From Sphingomonas sp. M1-B02 (lineage in GTDB: Bacteria; Pseudomonadota; Alphaproteobacteria; Sphingomonadales; Sphingomonadaceae), in assembly GCF_026167525.1 (NCBI RefSeq), contig NZ_CP110679.1, positions 2,653,501-2,717,500 on the forward strand: a DNA stretch of 64,000 bases, given 5' to 3'. Of this stretch, positions 43,433 to 52,885 are shown piece after piece. The position numbers and the translations under genes were made by a program. Every line of letters starts with the position of its first letter. The first letter of the stretch is position 1. The notes under the pieces are model-generated. The model was not told the origin of the DNA. It made no database searches and was given only the letters and a program-made list of their open reading frames with translations.

Positions 43433-44258
43433 CCAGATTGAGTATCAAGGAAACTAAGTCCTTTCTAGCCGCAAGAAAAAAATGGGCGCTGTCGGAACGG
43501 CAGCTTTCAGGGATAGCGCGAGCCGTAACGAACGACCGGTTTTGGGGCGCAAAGCGGACGCCCCACCCAAGGAACATGACGCCGAGTCACGTGCCGGTTT
43601 GCGCTACCTAAGCGACATGTCACCTCGGGATGCTCGCCGAACCATTTTGCCCCGATCTGGGAGCTATCAGCAAGCAAATGGACGCGCGGAGTATTGGTTC
43701 GCTCCAGCATATTTTTACATAGAATTAGATCGCGTTCCTTGAGGTGACCGCGGGTGGGCCGAAAGCGGTCCGGCAAATCGCGGGACGAAAGCCCGCAATT
43801 GCTGCCGGTTGGCGAGGGTGATCAGAGCAGCGGCCTGCGACCGAATTGCCGGTATCCGGTGGACATAGCGCAGCCAGGCAGGGAGGCGCCGCAGGCAGAG
43901 AACTCTCGTTCAGGTGCCGGTTGATAGCACGACTTCGGGACGAGATTGCTGGCAGTTCTCGCAGTTTGCCCTTCGCTCTGCGTAGGCACCTGCGCAAAGT
44001 CCGCAGTTCTGGACTGCAGCCTTGCAATTCTCTTTGGAGGACATGGGCTTGCAGTAAGAAGTCAAGTTTTTGATAAGATTTATAAAATCCCTCAATTCTT
44101 GCTCGGCTGCCCGATAGCGCAATGACATATTGCCGCACGCGCAAGGCGTTTCGATGCCCCCCACGCCGGGGGGCCACCTTGACTTGCAAAGGCGATTTCG
44201 GTCCCTTCACGTCACTGATTCCGGGGTCTTCCCGAAACATTAAATTTGGAGCTTTGGG
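43433..44258. other. Long intergenic stretch without a supported gene
   Basis: About 825 bp between the candidate retron RNA and the CocE-type gene. Small frames occur on both strands but lack start signals and family features. The part around 43750-43830 contains short inverted repeats (GCGGGACGAAAGCCCGC) and resembles decayed sequence. Composition is more A/T-rich than the flanks near 43430-43500 and 44030-44120. Confidence 0.5.
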
Positions 44259-46160
44259 ATGCGGTGGCTGCTCTCGACTCTGGCGGTGGCGCTTGCGCCA
44301 CTCGGCGTACAACCGGCCGTCGCGCAAAACCTGTCCAACTACAGCCCGGAGGCGCTGGATCGCGAAGTCGCGACGATCGCCGACGCGCGAACCGCGGTGA
44401 TGGTTCCGATGCGCGACGGGGTTCGGCTGTCGACAAACATATACTCGCCCAAGGGCAAAAGCGGACCGCTTCCGACAATCTTGTGGAAGACCCCCTATAA
44501 CGAACACAAGCTGCGGGGCTCCACGCTGCGCTATGCGATCGAGGCGGTCCGCCGGGGCTATGTGTTCATCGTTCAGAACGAGCGCGGTCGCTATTATTCC
44601 GAGGGCAAGTTCGAGATACTCGGCAAACCGCAGACCGACGGCTATGACACGCTGACCTGGATTTCGGCGCAGGACTGGTCGAACCATAAGGTCGGCACGC
44701 TCGGCTGCTCGTCGTCAGCGGAGTGGCAGCTAGCGCTCGCGGGGCTGAACCATCCGGCGCATGCCGCGATGGTGCCGATGTCCTCGGGCGCCGGGATCGG
44801 GAAGGTCGGCCGCTTTCAGGAGCAAGGCAATTGGTACACCGGCGGCGTGCCGCGCAATCTGTTCTTCGTGTGGCTTTACGGCGTCGACAATCCGCAGCGC
44901 GCGCAACTCCCGGCCGACCTGGACGAGGCGACGCGGGCCCATGTCGCCCAGTATAACGATCTCAACGCGTCCAAGCCGAAGGTCGACTGGAACAAACAGA
45001 TCAAGCATCTGCCGGTGTCCGATCTCCTGTCCGATCTTGGCGAGCCCCCGGCGACGTTCGAGCAGTTCATCGGACGCACGCCAAGTGATGCTGGCTGGCG
45101 CGAGGGCGGGCTCTATCACGAAGATATGGGCTGGGGCGTGCCCGCCTTGTGGTTCAATAGCTGGTACGACGTCTCGATCGGGCCGAACCTGGAGCTGTTC
45201 AACCATGCGCGCACCGCCAACACGGACCGGGAGGCGAGCGCCAACCAATATGCGGTGATCGCGCCCAATGTGCACTGCGCCTATGCCACGCTGGGACCGA
45301 ATAACAGCGTCGGTGATCGCAACATGGGCGACACCAGCTTCGACGTGAATGGTGCGGTGTTCAGCTGGTTTGATCGCTGGCTGAAAGGCGATGCGCGCGC
45401 CTTCCCCGCGACCACCCCGCGCGTCCGCTATTTCCTGATGGGCGCGAACCAATGGGTCTCGTCGGAAAGCTGGCCGCCCAAGGGCACCGAGATGGTACGC
45501 TTCTATCTGCGCAGCGGCGGCGGCGCCAACAGCCTGAACGGCAACGGGCGACTCGATCGCGCCGCGCCGGGCACCGAGCCCGCCGATCGCTTCCGCTATG
45601 ATCCGATGAACCCGGTGCCGACCGTCGGCGGAGGCGATTGCTGCAATGGCGGCATCGTAGTCCCCGGCGCGTTCGACCAGCGTGGAGTCGAGGCGCGCAA
45701 CGACGTACTCGTCTACACCAGCGATCCGCTCAAGGAGCCAATGGAAGTCAGCGGCTTCGTCAACGCAGTGCTCAAGGTCTCGTCGAGCGCTAAGGATACC
45801 GATTTCGCCGTCAAGCTGGTCGATGTGGCGCCGGACGGCACCGCCTGGATCATCGGCGATACGATCTTCCGCACCCGCTATCGCGACGGCTTCGACAAGT
45901 CGGTGATGATGGAGCCGGGCAAGGCGTACACGATCACGCCGTCGCCGATCGCGACCAGCATCCGCTTCGGCACCGGGCATCGTATCCGGGTCGAGGTGAC
46001 GTCGTCCAATTTCCCGAAATTCGTGCGCAACCTCAATACCGGCGGGCCCAATGAGCGGGAATCGACCGGCGTGGTGGCGGACAATGTGGTGCACCATACG
46101 AGCGACAATCTTTCCTATGTCGAGCTTCCGATCGTGCCCGCGTCCCGCGGCAAGCGATGA
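44259..46160 (+). CDS. CocE/NonD family hydrolase (X-Pro dipeptidyl-peptidase-like), exported
   Basis: 633 residues with a signal peptide (MRWLLSTLAVALAPLGVQPA then VAQ). The alpha/beta-hydrolase domain carries the typical opening MVPMRDGVRLSTNIYSPKGK and ILWKTPYNEHKL, and the nucleophile motif GCSSSAEWQLALAG at about residue 150. The C-terminal jelly-roll domain of the family is visible as VSGFVNAVLKVSSSAKDTDF and IRFGTGHRIRVEVTSSNFPK. Relatives cleave amide or ester bonds, for example cocaine esterase, glutaryl acylase and X-Pro peptidase. The next gene, on the same strand 97 bp on, encodes an amidohydrolase-type enzyme. It probably acts in the periplasm on the substrates taken up by the nearby TonB system. 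Confidence 0.92.
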   Translation: MRWLLSTLAVALAPLGVQPAVAQNLSNYSPEALDREVATIADARTAVMVPMRDGVRLSTNIYSPKGKSGPLPTILWKTPYNEHKLRGSTLRYAIEAVRRGYVFIVQNERGRYYSEGKFEILGKPQTDGYDTLTWISAQDWSNHKVGTLGCSSSAEWQLALAGLNHPAHAAMVPMSSGAGIGKVGRFQEQGNWYTGGVPRNLFFVWLYGVDNPQRAQLPADLDEATRAHVAQYNDLNASKPKVDWNKQIKHLPVSDLLSDLGEPPATFEQFIGRTPSDAGWREGGLYHEDMGWGVPALWFNSWYDVSIGPNLELFNHARTANTDREASANQYAVIAPNVHCAYATLGPNNSVGDRNMGDTSFDVNGAVFSWFDRWLKGDARAFPATTPRVRYFLMGANQWVSSESWPPKGTEMVRFYLRSGGGANSLNGNGRLDRAAPGTEPADRFRYDPMNPVPTVGGGDCCNGGIVVPGAFDQRGVEARNDVLVYTSDPLKEPMEVSGFVNAVLKVSSSAKDTDFAVKLVDVAPDGTAWIIGDTIFRTRYRDGFDKSVMMEPGKAYTITPSPIATSIRFGTGHRIRVEVTSSNFPKFVRNLNTGGPNERESTGVVADNVVHHTSDNLSYVELPIVPASRGKR

Positions 46161-46257
46161 CGGCCGATCCGGCGTCCGCCGCAGACTGAGACGATAGCCC
46201 AATATTCCTGGACCGCGGCCGAGGGGGCGCCGCGATCCGACTGTCACGGAGAATTTT

Positions 46258-48699
46258 ATGCGACTGAAGCTGGCGCCTGTATTTGGTCTTTCGCTGGTGG
46301 TGCTTCTAGCTACCCCGGCGCATGCCCAGTGGACCCATCGCTACCCGAAGCTCGCGAACACGGGGCATCACGTCTATCACGAAGGCTTCAACCTGCCGAC
46401 CTTCTCGCAGGCGCCTACCGATCCCGCAGCCTCGCCCGACGGCAAGACGGTTGCATTCGCGGCGCGCGGCTGGTTGTGGACGATGGATGTCTCGACTCGG
46501 GTGGCGCGCCGCCTGACGCGCGGCAAGTCGGTCGATTCGCGGCCGAGCTGGTCGCCCGACGGCAAGCAGATCGCGTTCGTGCGCGACGATAGCCGCGATA
46601 CGACGATCATGCTGATCGACGTCACCGGCGGGCGCGAGCGGGCGATCGTAAACACGCCTGCGATGGATCTCGATCCGTCATTCTCGCCGGACGGCGCCTC
46701 TCTCTTCTATAGTTCCGCCGAAGCCGGCGATCTAGATATCTGGCAGATCGATCTGAAGAGCGGCGCCAAGAAGAGGCTGACGACCGAGCGCGGGCAGGAA
46801 CTCAATCCGCAGCCGATCAATGGCGGCACCGGAGTGGCCTTCGTCGCCAAGGTGGGCGGAGACGCGGTTGCGACGCTGTCGCTGGCAGACGGCGCGCGCA
46901 CCACCCTGCTTCCCGAGGGGCTTGCGCCGCAACTACGGATCACCGCCTCGGCGGACGGCCGCAGCGTTGCCGCAGTCGTTCCCGACGGCGATCGCTGGAA
47001 GATCGTCGCGCTCGACACCAAGGGTGGCGACAAGCTGCGGCTGGCAACCGAGGCGACCGCGCCCTTGTCCCCGTCCTGGTCGCGCGACGGCTCCTTGTGG
47101 TTCGTACAGCCGGCGAAGGACGAGCTATTCACCTTGTACCGCGTTGCCGAGACCGGCGGTTCGATCGAAGACATGTCGCCGCTCGAATGGGATCTCGGCG
47201 AGCGCACCGCGCGCGTGACGATTCGGACCAGCCAGGCGGGCAAGGGCGTTGCGGCGCGGCTCGCGGTGCTCGACGGGCAGGGGCATCCTGCGTCTCCGGC
47301 CACCGGAATCACGCATTTCGACGGACAGAGCGGCCGGATCTTCTTCTACTCGCCGGGCACGATCACGATGGAGGTCCCTGCCGGCGCGGTGCGGGTGACC
47401 GCGAGCCACGGTTTCGAAGGTGCGAAGGAAACGACCCGCACCGTCCGCGCGGGCGAGGATGTCAGCATCGACCTGGATATCCCCACGACGGGCTTCGATG
47501 CGGCTTCGCGCGGCTGGTATTCGGGCGATCTCCATAGCCATTTGAATTATGGCGGCCCCTTCCAGCTGGAGCCCGAGGATCTGGTCACGCCGATGCGCGC
47601 CGAAGGGCTCGATGTCGCGACACCGATGGTCGCCAATCTGCAGACCGTCCTGGTGGATACCAAATGGGCAGGCTGGCAGCGTTCGGAGGCGCCGCTGATC
47701 CGCTTCGCCCAGGAAGTGCGCTCGCACTTCCTGGGGCATGTCGGCGTTGTCGGGGCGGACAAGCTGTTCACCCCTTGGTTCTTCGGCCCCGGCTATCCGG
47801 TGTACAGCCAGATCAACCTGATGAATGCCGACGCACTGAAGTTCGCGCGGACGCATGGCGGGCTGAACATCTATGTCCACCCGGTGACGCCGGCCGATCC
47901 ATTCCCGAAGGACGGGCCGCCCCGCGGCATGCCGCTCGAGCTGGTGCCCGACGCAGTGCTGGGCGGCGTGGACTCTATCGAGGTCGCCTGTCTGTGGAGC
48001 GACGAGCTCGGCACCAGCGAAGCCTGGTATCGCCTGCTCAACCTGGGCCTGCCGATCACGCCGACCGGCGGCAGCGACACGATGCACAATATGCACCGCA
48101 CGATGGCGATCGGCTCGACGCGCGTCTACGCCAAGCCCGAAGGCGCGCTGGGCATGTCCGGTTTCCTCGACGCGGTGCGCAAGGGCAAGAGCTTCGTCTC
48201 GACCGGGCCGATGATCGAATTCGCCGTCGCCGGAGTCGGTCCGGGCGGAGCGATCCAGGGCGGCGCCCGCTCCGTCGAGTGGAAGCTTGACGCATGGTCT
48301 GCGACTGCCTTCGAAAAGGCCGAGATCCTGGTCAATGGGCGCGTCGTTTGGAGCGGCGAAGGGATCAAGGGCGCCGGCAAGAAGAGCTTCAGCGGAAAGA
48401 TCGACGTCCCGGAGGGCGGCTGGGTTGCGGCGCGGGTGCGCGGCGGCGAATCGGCATGGCCTACGCAGGACAGCTATCCCTTTGCCCATAGCTCGCCGGT
48501 CTGGCTGGGGCATGTCGGCAGCACCGATCCCGAGGCAGTGAAGGTTGCCGCGGGCGAACTCCTCCGCTGGATGGATGTGGCGGACACGCGCCTTGCCACG
48601 GGCTATCCGGGCGACAGTGCATCGCGGGTCAAGGAGCGTTTCGCGACGGCACGTGCTCGGCTGACGGCGGCGCGCGATAGCGGCACGCTGGCCAAATAG
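46258..48699 (+). CDS. TolB-like propeller fused to CehA/McbA-type metallohydrolase, exported
   Basis: 813 residues with a signal peptide ending AHAQ. The first half is a beta-propeller of TolB/WD40-like PD40 repeats (ASPDGKTVAFAARGWLWTMD, SWSPDGKQIAFVRDDSRDTT, SFSPDGASLFYSSAEAGDLD). The second half carries a PHP-like CehA/McbA domain: SGDLHSHLNYGG near residue 422, LDVATPMVANLQT, HVGVVGADKLFTPWF and PTGGSDTMHNMH with the metal-binding His/Asp residues. McbA and CehA hydrolyse carbamates and amides. It follows the CocE-type gene and is likely co-transcribed. The true substrate is unknown. Confidence 0.9.
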   Translation: MRLKLAPVFGLSLVVLLATPAHAQWTHRYPKLANTGHHVYHEGFNLPTFSQAPTDPAASPDGKTVAFAARGWLWTMDVSTRVARRLTRGKSVDSRPSWSPDGKQIAFVRDDSRDTTIMLIDVTGGRERAIVNTPAMDLDPSFSPDGASLFYSSAEAGDLDIWQIDLKSGAKKRLTTERGQELNPQPINGGTGVAFVAKVGGDAVATLSLADGARTTLLPEGLAPQLRITASADGRSVAAVVPDGDRWKIVALDTKGGDKLRLATEATAPLSPSWSRDGSLWFVQPAKDELFTLYRVAETGGSIEDMSPLEWDLGERTARVTIRTSQAGKGVAARLAVLDGQGHPASPATGITHFDGQSGRIFFYSPGTITMEVPAGAVRVTASHGFEGAKETTRTVRAGEDVSIDLDIPTTGFDAASRGWYSGDLHSHLNYGGPFQLEPEDLVTPMRAEGLDVATPMVANLQTVLVDTKWAGWQRSEAPLIRFAQEVRSHFLGHVGVVGADKLFTPWFFGPGYPVYSQINLMNADALKFARTHGGLNIYVHPVTPADPFPKDGPPRGMPLELVPDAVLGGVDSIEVACLWSDELGTSEAWYRLLNLGLPITPTGGSDTMHNMHRTMAIGSTRVYAKPEGALGMSGFLDAVRKGKSFVSTGPMIEFAVAGVGPGGAIQGGARSVEWKLDAWSATAFEKAEILVNGRVVWSGEGIKGAGKKSFSGKIDVPEGGWVAARVRGGESAWPTQDSYPFAHSSPVWLGHVGSTDPEAVKVAAGELLRWMDVADTRLATGYPGDSASRVKERFATARARLTAARDSGTLAK

Positions 48700-48741
48700 T
48701 TAGTCGATGACCAGCGCCCTGCATGGGCGCTGGCCAAGCGA

Positions 48742-49662
48742 TCAGATCAGCCAGGTGCCCCGCGCGTCCGCCAGGCCTTCCTTGAGGAACTCGATCAGCG
48801 TGCGAACCTTCGCGCCCTTGTTGGTCTCCCGGTGCGAGACGAGCCATAGGCTGGTCTTGCAGCGTGGCACGATCGACAAGGCGACCAGCTCGGGCATTTC
48901 GCGGCGATAGAAGTTCGCCAGCATGCCGATGCCAATCCCGGCGCGTATCGCCACCACGTAGAGCGAAGTCGAATTGGAGAAGAACGGCACGTGCTCGGCC
49001 GCCCGGGTAATGTCGGTCCACCATTTGAGCTGCGGGTCGGTATCGTAGACGCTGAGATGGCATAGTCGGTGCGACGCGAGGTCCGCCGCCGTGCGTGGCT
49101 CGCCGTAGTCTGCGAGATAACCGGGCGAGGAAAACAGGCCGTAACGGACTTCGCCTGCGCGCAGGATCGCGAGGCGATCGTCCGTGGGCCGCGTAATCGT
49201 TAGCGAGACATCCACCTCGTCCTTGCCTAAGCCTACGGGCAGGATGCCGGTGAAGACCTCGACGCGGATGTCGGGGTGGCGGAGCTGGAAGTCTGCGAGG
49301 ACGGGGGTGAGCCAATAAGCGCCGATGCCTTCCGGCACCGAGATGCGGACGACGCCCACCAGCCGCGTGTCCATCCCGGCGATATTCTGCTGGAGCGAGA
49401 TCGCGGCCTGCTCGATCTCGCGTGCCTTTTCGACCAGCGCCTTTCCGGCGGTCGTCAGCAGCATTCCGTGTGATTGCCGCACGAAGAGCTTCGCGCCCAG
49501 TTCGGTCTCTAGCCGCTGCACGCGGCGCGCAACGGTCGTCTCATGCGCCTCGGTGACCTTCGCCGCGCCGTGGAACGACCCCGTCGCCGCGACCGCGAGG
49601 ACGAAGCGGATGTCGTTCCAATCGCGGATCGCGTGCCGGCCCTCCGATCTGATCCTCAGCAC
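48742..49662 (-). CDS. LysR family transcriptional regulator
   Basis: 306 residues. The winged helix-turn-helix is at the N-terminus (DWNDIRFVLAVAATGSFHGA, AKVTEAHETTVARRVQRLET), followed by the linker helix and a periplasmic-binding-like effector domain (RISVPEGIGAYWLTPVLADF, RAGIGIGMLANFYRREMPEL). It lies downstream of the S9 peptidase on the same strand and opposite the CocE/CehA pair. It is therefore the likely regulator of the whole peptide/amide region, responding to a small ligand. The helix-turn-helix and domain length are normal. Confidence 0.92.
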   Translation of the reverse strand: MLRIRSEGRHAIRDWNDIRFVLAVAATGSFHGAAKVTEAHETTVARRVQRLETELGAKLFVRQSHGMLLTTAGKALVEKAREIEQAAISLQQNIAGMDTRLVGVVRISVPEGIGAYWLTPVLADFQLRHPDIRVEVFTGILPVGLGKDEVDVSLTITRPTDDRLAILRAGEVRYGLFSSPGYLADYGEPRTAADLASHRLCHLSVYDTDPQLKWWTDITRAAEHVPFFSNSTSLYVVAIRAGIGIGMLANFYRREMPELVALSIVPRCKTSLWLVSHRETNKGAKVRTLIEFLKEGLADARGTWLI

Positions 49663-49736
49663 GCGCGCACTCCCTTCGATGGCATTGCCATCAGGCTAGG
49701 CGGTTCCGGGGCGCGCGGGCAATGGCGACGGCAGGA

Positions 49737-51686
49737 TCATTGCGGCTTTGGCTTGCGCATATGCTTGTCGAACCAGTCGACCGTGCGGCGCAGCTCATCG
49801 ACCTGGTTCGCGGTCTTCTGGAAGCCATGGCCTTCGTCTTCATAGATCACCGTCTCGGAAACGACACCGCGCTGCTTGAGCACGTCGCGGACCTGGATCG
49901 CCTGTTCGACGGGCACCCGCGAATCGCGTTCGCCGTGGAGGGTCAGCAGGGGCACGTTGATCTTGTCGACATAGGTCAGCGGCGCGGCCGAGAGATAGCC
50001 GGCGCGCTGCTTTACAGGATCGCCCAGCAGGCGCTTCAGATAGGCACCGAGCAGCGGATCGGTGCGCTCCATGAAGGTCATCCAGTCGATCACGCCATAG
50101 GCCTGGACCCCGGCGGCGAAGATGCCGGGATGCTTGCCCAGCGCCAGCATCGTCAGCCAGCCGCCGCCCGAGCCGCCGGTAATGCCGACCTGCTTGGGAT
50201 CGACATAGCCGGTCGCAACGAGGAAGGTCTTGGCCTCGAGCACGTCCTTCATGTCGCCGCCGCCCATGTCGAGAATTTCGGCATCCTGGAATGGCTTGCC
50301 ATAGCCCGTGGAGCCACGGAAATTGGGCTGGACCACGATGTAGCCGCGCGACGCGAAATAGGCCGCCTTGCGGCTGAAATTGTTGAGGGTGGCGGAGGTC
50401 GGGCCGCCGTGCGGCATCACCAGCGCGGGGTTGGAGCCGTCGCGCTTGAGGTTCAGCGGCATCGTCAGCACTGCGCTCACCGGGGTCCCGTCGAAGCTCT
50501 TATAGGTGATCACCTGCGAATTCGGCAGCTGGCCGGGCGCCAGGCTGGGCAGCGCAAAGGAGGCGAGCACGGTGCTCTTGCCGGTGGCCAGATCGACCGT
50601 GCGTAGGTCGGGCGGCGAATCGCCCGTGGAGTGGCTGTAGACCAGCGTCTTAGAATTGGGCGAGATCGGGCTCGCGCCGAGCGGCGTGTTGACGCCACCG
50701 CCCAGATCGAGCGTGCGTTCAGACAGCGAGGCAATATCGACGACGGTGACCTTGCTGTTACCGTCCTCGTTGGTCACGGCAACGAACTTGCTACCGTCGG
50801 GCGTGATCGCGGCGGCGCGCTGCTCCCATGGCGTCGCGCCGATCCAGCGATGCTTCCGGGCGGTCATGTCGTACAGCCCGGCGCGCAACTGATCGCTGCC
50901 GGAATTCGACGTGACGATCAGCGTCGTCTCGTCGGCCGCATATCCTTCGGCGAGGTCGCGGGCCCCTTTGCCGCGCGATACGACCGGGGCGAGCTCGCCC
51001 GACCCGACATCGACCTTCCAGATCGTGGCATCGCCGCCGAGCAAAGTCACTTCGCGGTTGAGGATCAGCGTCGCGCCGTCCTTCGACCAGGCGACCGCGC
51101 TCCATACGCCGTCCGGGTCCGTCTCGCGCGTGAGGTTGCGGACGGAGCGGGTGGCGAGATCCATCACTGCGACGTCGCGCTGCGAATTGGTGCTGGGCTT
51201 GTAGGTGAAGGCGATCTTGCTGCCGTCGGGCGAGGCGACGATCGCCTTTTCCGAAATCTTCGGCGTTTTCGTCAGATTGACCGGCGTGCCGCCAGCGGCC
51301 GGGACCAAATAGATGTCGTGCATCTCGTCGCCGCCGATGTCCTGCGCGTAGAACAGGCCTTTGCCGTCGGGCGACAATTCGAGGAAGGACTGGCCCTGAT
51401 TGGCCTGGGTCATCGGCCGCGGCCAGCTGCCGCTCGCCTTGACGCGCCAGATGTTGGCGCGTCCGCCGAGATTGGAGACGACGAAGAGCTCGGTGCCGTC
51501 GCCGTTCCAGGCCACGTCAGTCGCGGTTCGCGAGGCAACAATGTCCTCGGGGGAGATCTCGATCACAGGCCCGGCGGGGGAGCTGACCAAGCGGGCGTCG
51601 GTCAGGGGCCGCGGCGGGGTCTTGATTTCGGCGGATTGGGTGGCGATCCATACGCCGCCCACTGCGATCATCAACAATCTGTGCAT
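49737..51686 (-). CDS. S9 family prolyl oligopeptidase-like peptidase, exported
   Basis: 649 residues with a signal-like N-terminus (MHRLLMIAVGGVWIATQSAE). A beta-propeller fills the first ~370 residues (VAWNGDGTELFVVSNLGGRA, LELSPDGKGLFYAQDIGG). The alpha/beta-hydrolase domain has nucleophile motif GITGGSGGGWLTML (Ser near 505), Asp in HGERDSRVPVEQ (near 587) and His in YEDEGHGFQK (near 619), the complete triad. It should cut short peptides in the periplasm. Upstream on the same strand lie DUF2817, an MFS permease and a TonB-dependent receptor, so it fits a peptide uptake and breakdown operon. Confidence 0.93.
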   Translation of the reverse strand: MHRLLMIAVGGVWIATQSAEIKTPPRPLTDARLVSSPAGPVIEISPEDIVASRTATDVAWNGDGTELFVVSNLGGRANIWRVKASGSWPRPMTQANQGQSFLELSPDGKGLFYAQDIGGDEMHDIYLVPAAGGTPVNLTKTPKISEKAIVASPDGSKIAFTYKPSTNSQRDVAVMDLATRSVRNLTRETDPDGVWSAVAWSKDGATLILNREVTLLGGDATIWKVDVGSGELAPVVSRGKGARDLAEGYAADETTLIVTSNSGSDQLRAGLYDMTARKHRWIGATPWEQRAAAITPDGSKFVAVTNEDGNSKVTVVDIASLSERTLDLGGGVNTPLGASPISPNSKTLVYSHSTGDSPPDLRTVDLATGKSTVLASFALPSLAPGQLPNSQVITYKSFDGTPVSAVLTMPLNLKRDGSNPALVMPHGGPTSATLNNFSRKAAYFASRGYIVVQPNFRGSTGYGKPFQDAEILDMGGGDMKDVLEAKTFLVATGYVDPKQVGITGGSGGGWLTMLALGKHPGIFAAGVQAYGVIDWMTFMERTDPLLGAYLKRLLGDPVKQRAGYLSAAPLTYVDKINVPLLTLHGERDSRVPVEQAIQVRDVLKQRGVVSETVIYEDEGHGFQKTANQVDELRRTVDWFDKHMRKPKPQ

Positions 51687-51703
51687 CGGTACCCCCTTAT
51701 CAG

Positions 51704-52885
51704 CTAAGTCGAATAATCTAAGGATAATAGTCCTTGTCGCCGCTGCGGCACCTCGCCGGCCCTATCGAGCCCGTCGAGCGCGAGATCGATCATCTGCGCC
51801 GTGCGTAGCAGGACCGATTGGACCCAATCGTCGGTGGCCGGATAGAAGAAGTCCTGCAGCTCCTGCCGGATCTCCATGCCGAGCTCGGTTTCGTGCCCCT
51901 GCGCATTGTGCATGCGGCAATCGTCGATTTGGAGCTCCAGCATCTTCGCGAGTTCGAAAGTGCCGAATTCGAGCGCGATCGCAGTGGTCTGGGCGGGAAG
52001 CGAGCCGGCAATCCAGCGGACCGTGGTGCCGCCCAGCTTGTAGGGGATCGCGCCGTCGTCATGCGGGGAAAGCACGCCGGGCCCGAACCAGTCGCGCGCG
52101 CGCTCGAGGCCCGCCGACCCGGAATCGTCAAGGCACAGGATCATGCCGTGTCCGAACGGGCCGAGCCCGGTATGGATGTCGATGACGGCGACATGGTCCG
52201 CCGCGCGCGCGAAATCGCCGAGCACCGCATTAAGCGTCAAATTCGACCAGCCTGCCTGGTCGCCGCCGAAGCCCACGCCGTCGCCATGGTCATATTGGCC
52301 GGCGAAGAGCGCATTGGCGAGCGCCTGCTCCCCACGCTCGGCTCGAAAGTCGCGCACCCCCGCATCGCTCTTCGCCCGGCATCCGGCCGCGCCGCCGACG
52401 ATGATCGGGTGCACGTCCCGGTAAAGCGCATTCTCCGGCAGCTCGCCGTCGAATTCGACGAAGTTGCGGTTGAGGTCGACATTGTCCTCGGTCTGCCGTC
52501 TGCGCCATGCGCTTCCCCAGGGGTTGAGCATGTGGACGAAGAGAACCGCCGTGTCCGCAGGCATGGATCGGCGGAGTTCTGACGTGAGCCAGCCGATCTG
52601 GCCGCCCGATCCGGCAAGTCCCTCCACGCCGTGCGTGCCGGAGATGACGATCAGCAGCTTACAGGCGTCCGCCGGGCCGAGCAGCGCGGCGTCGGTCGCC
52701 AGCACTGTGCCGTCTGGACCGGGCAGCGGGTGCACATATTCGACGATCGGCAGCCCCTCGGCCCGGCAGGCGTCGCGGAACTTGGCCCGAGCCTCGGCAT
52801 AATCGGACGAAAAGAATTCACGTGCGCGCTGCAGGATATTCAACTGGATCTCCATCGGAGGGCGGGCTGAGAAGTGGACGGTCAT
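51704..52885 (-). CDS. DUF2817 family zinc carboxypeptidase-like protein (M14-like)
   Basis: 393 residues from the ATG at 52885, which overlaps the MFS stop by ATGA. Metal-site motifs are ISGTHGVEGLAGSGGQIGWL (HxxE) and VAVIDIHTGLGPFGHG (downstream His), with TEDNVDLNRNFVEF between them, as in the DUF2817/M14 carboxypeptidase group. The product should be cytoplasmic because no signal peptide is present. With the permease just upstream, it probably hydrolyses an imported peptide or amino-acid conjugate. The S9 peptidase follows after 18 bp. Confidence 0.87.
   Translation of the reverse strand: MTVHFSARPPMEIQLNILQRAREFFSSDYAEARAKFRDACRAEGLPIVEYVHPLPGPDGTVLATDAALLGPADACKLLIVISGTHGVEGLAGSGGQIGWLTSELRRSMPADTAVLFVHMLNPWGSAWRRRQTEDNVDLNRNFVEFDGELPENALYRDVHPIIVGGAAGCRAKSDAGVRDFRAERGEQALANALFAGQYDHGDGVGFGGDQAGWSNLTLNAVLGDFARAADHVAVIDIHTGLGPFGHGMILCLDDSGSAGLERARDWFGPGVLSPHDDGAIPYKLGGTTVRWIAGSLPAQTTAIALEFGTFELAKMLELQIDDCRMHNAQGHETELGMEIRQELQDFFYPATDDWVQSVLLRTAQMIDLALDGLDRAGEVPQRRQGLLSLDYST

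Noticed and set aside
43725..44687. Minus-strand frame between retron and CocE gene
   Set aside because: It overlaps the certain start of the CocE-type gene and has no recognisable domains.
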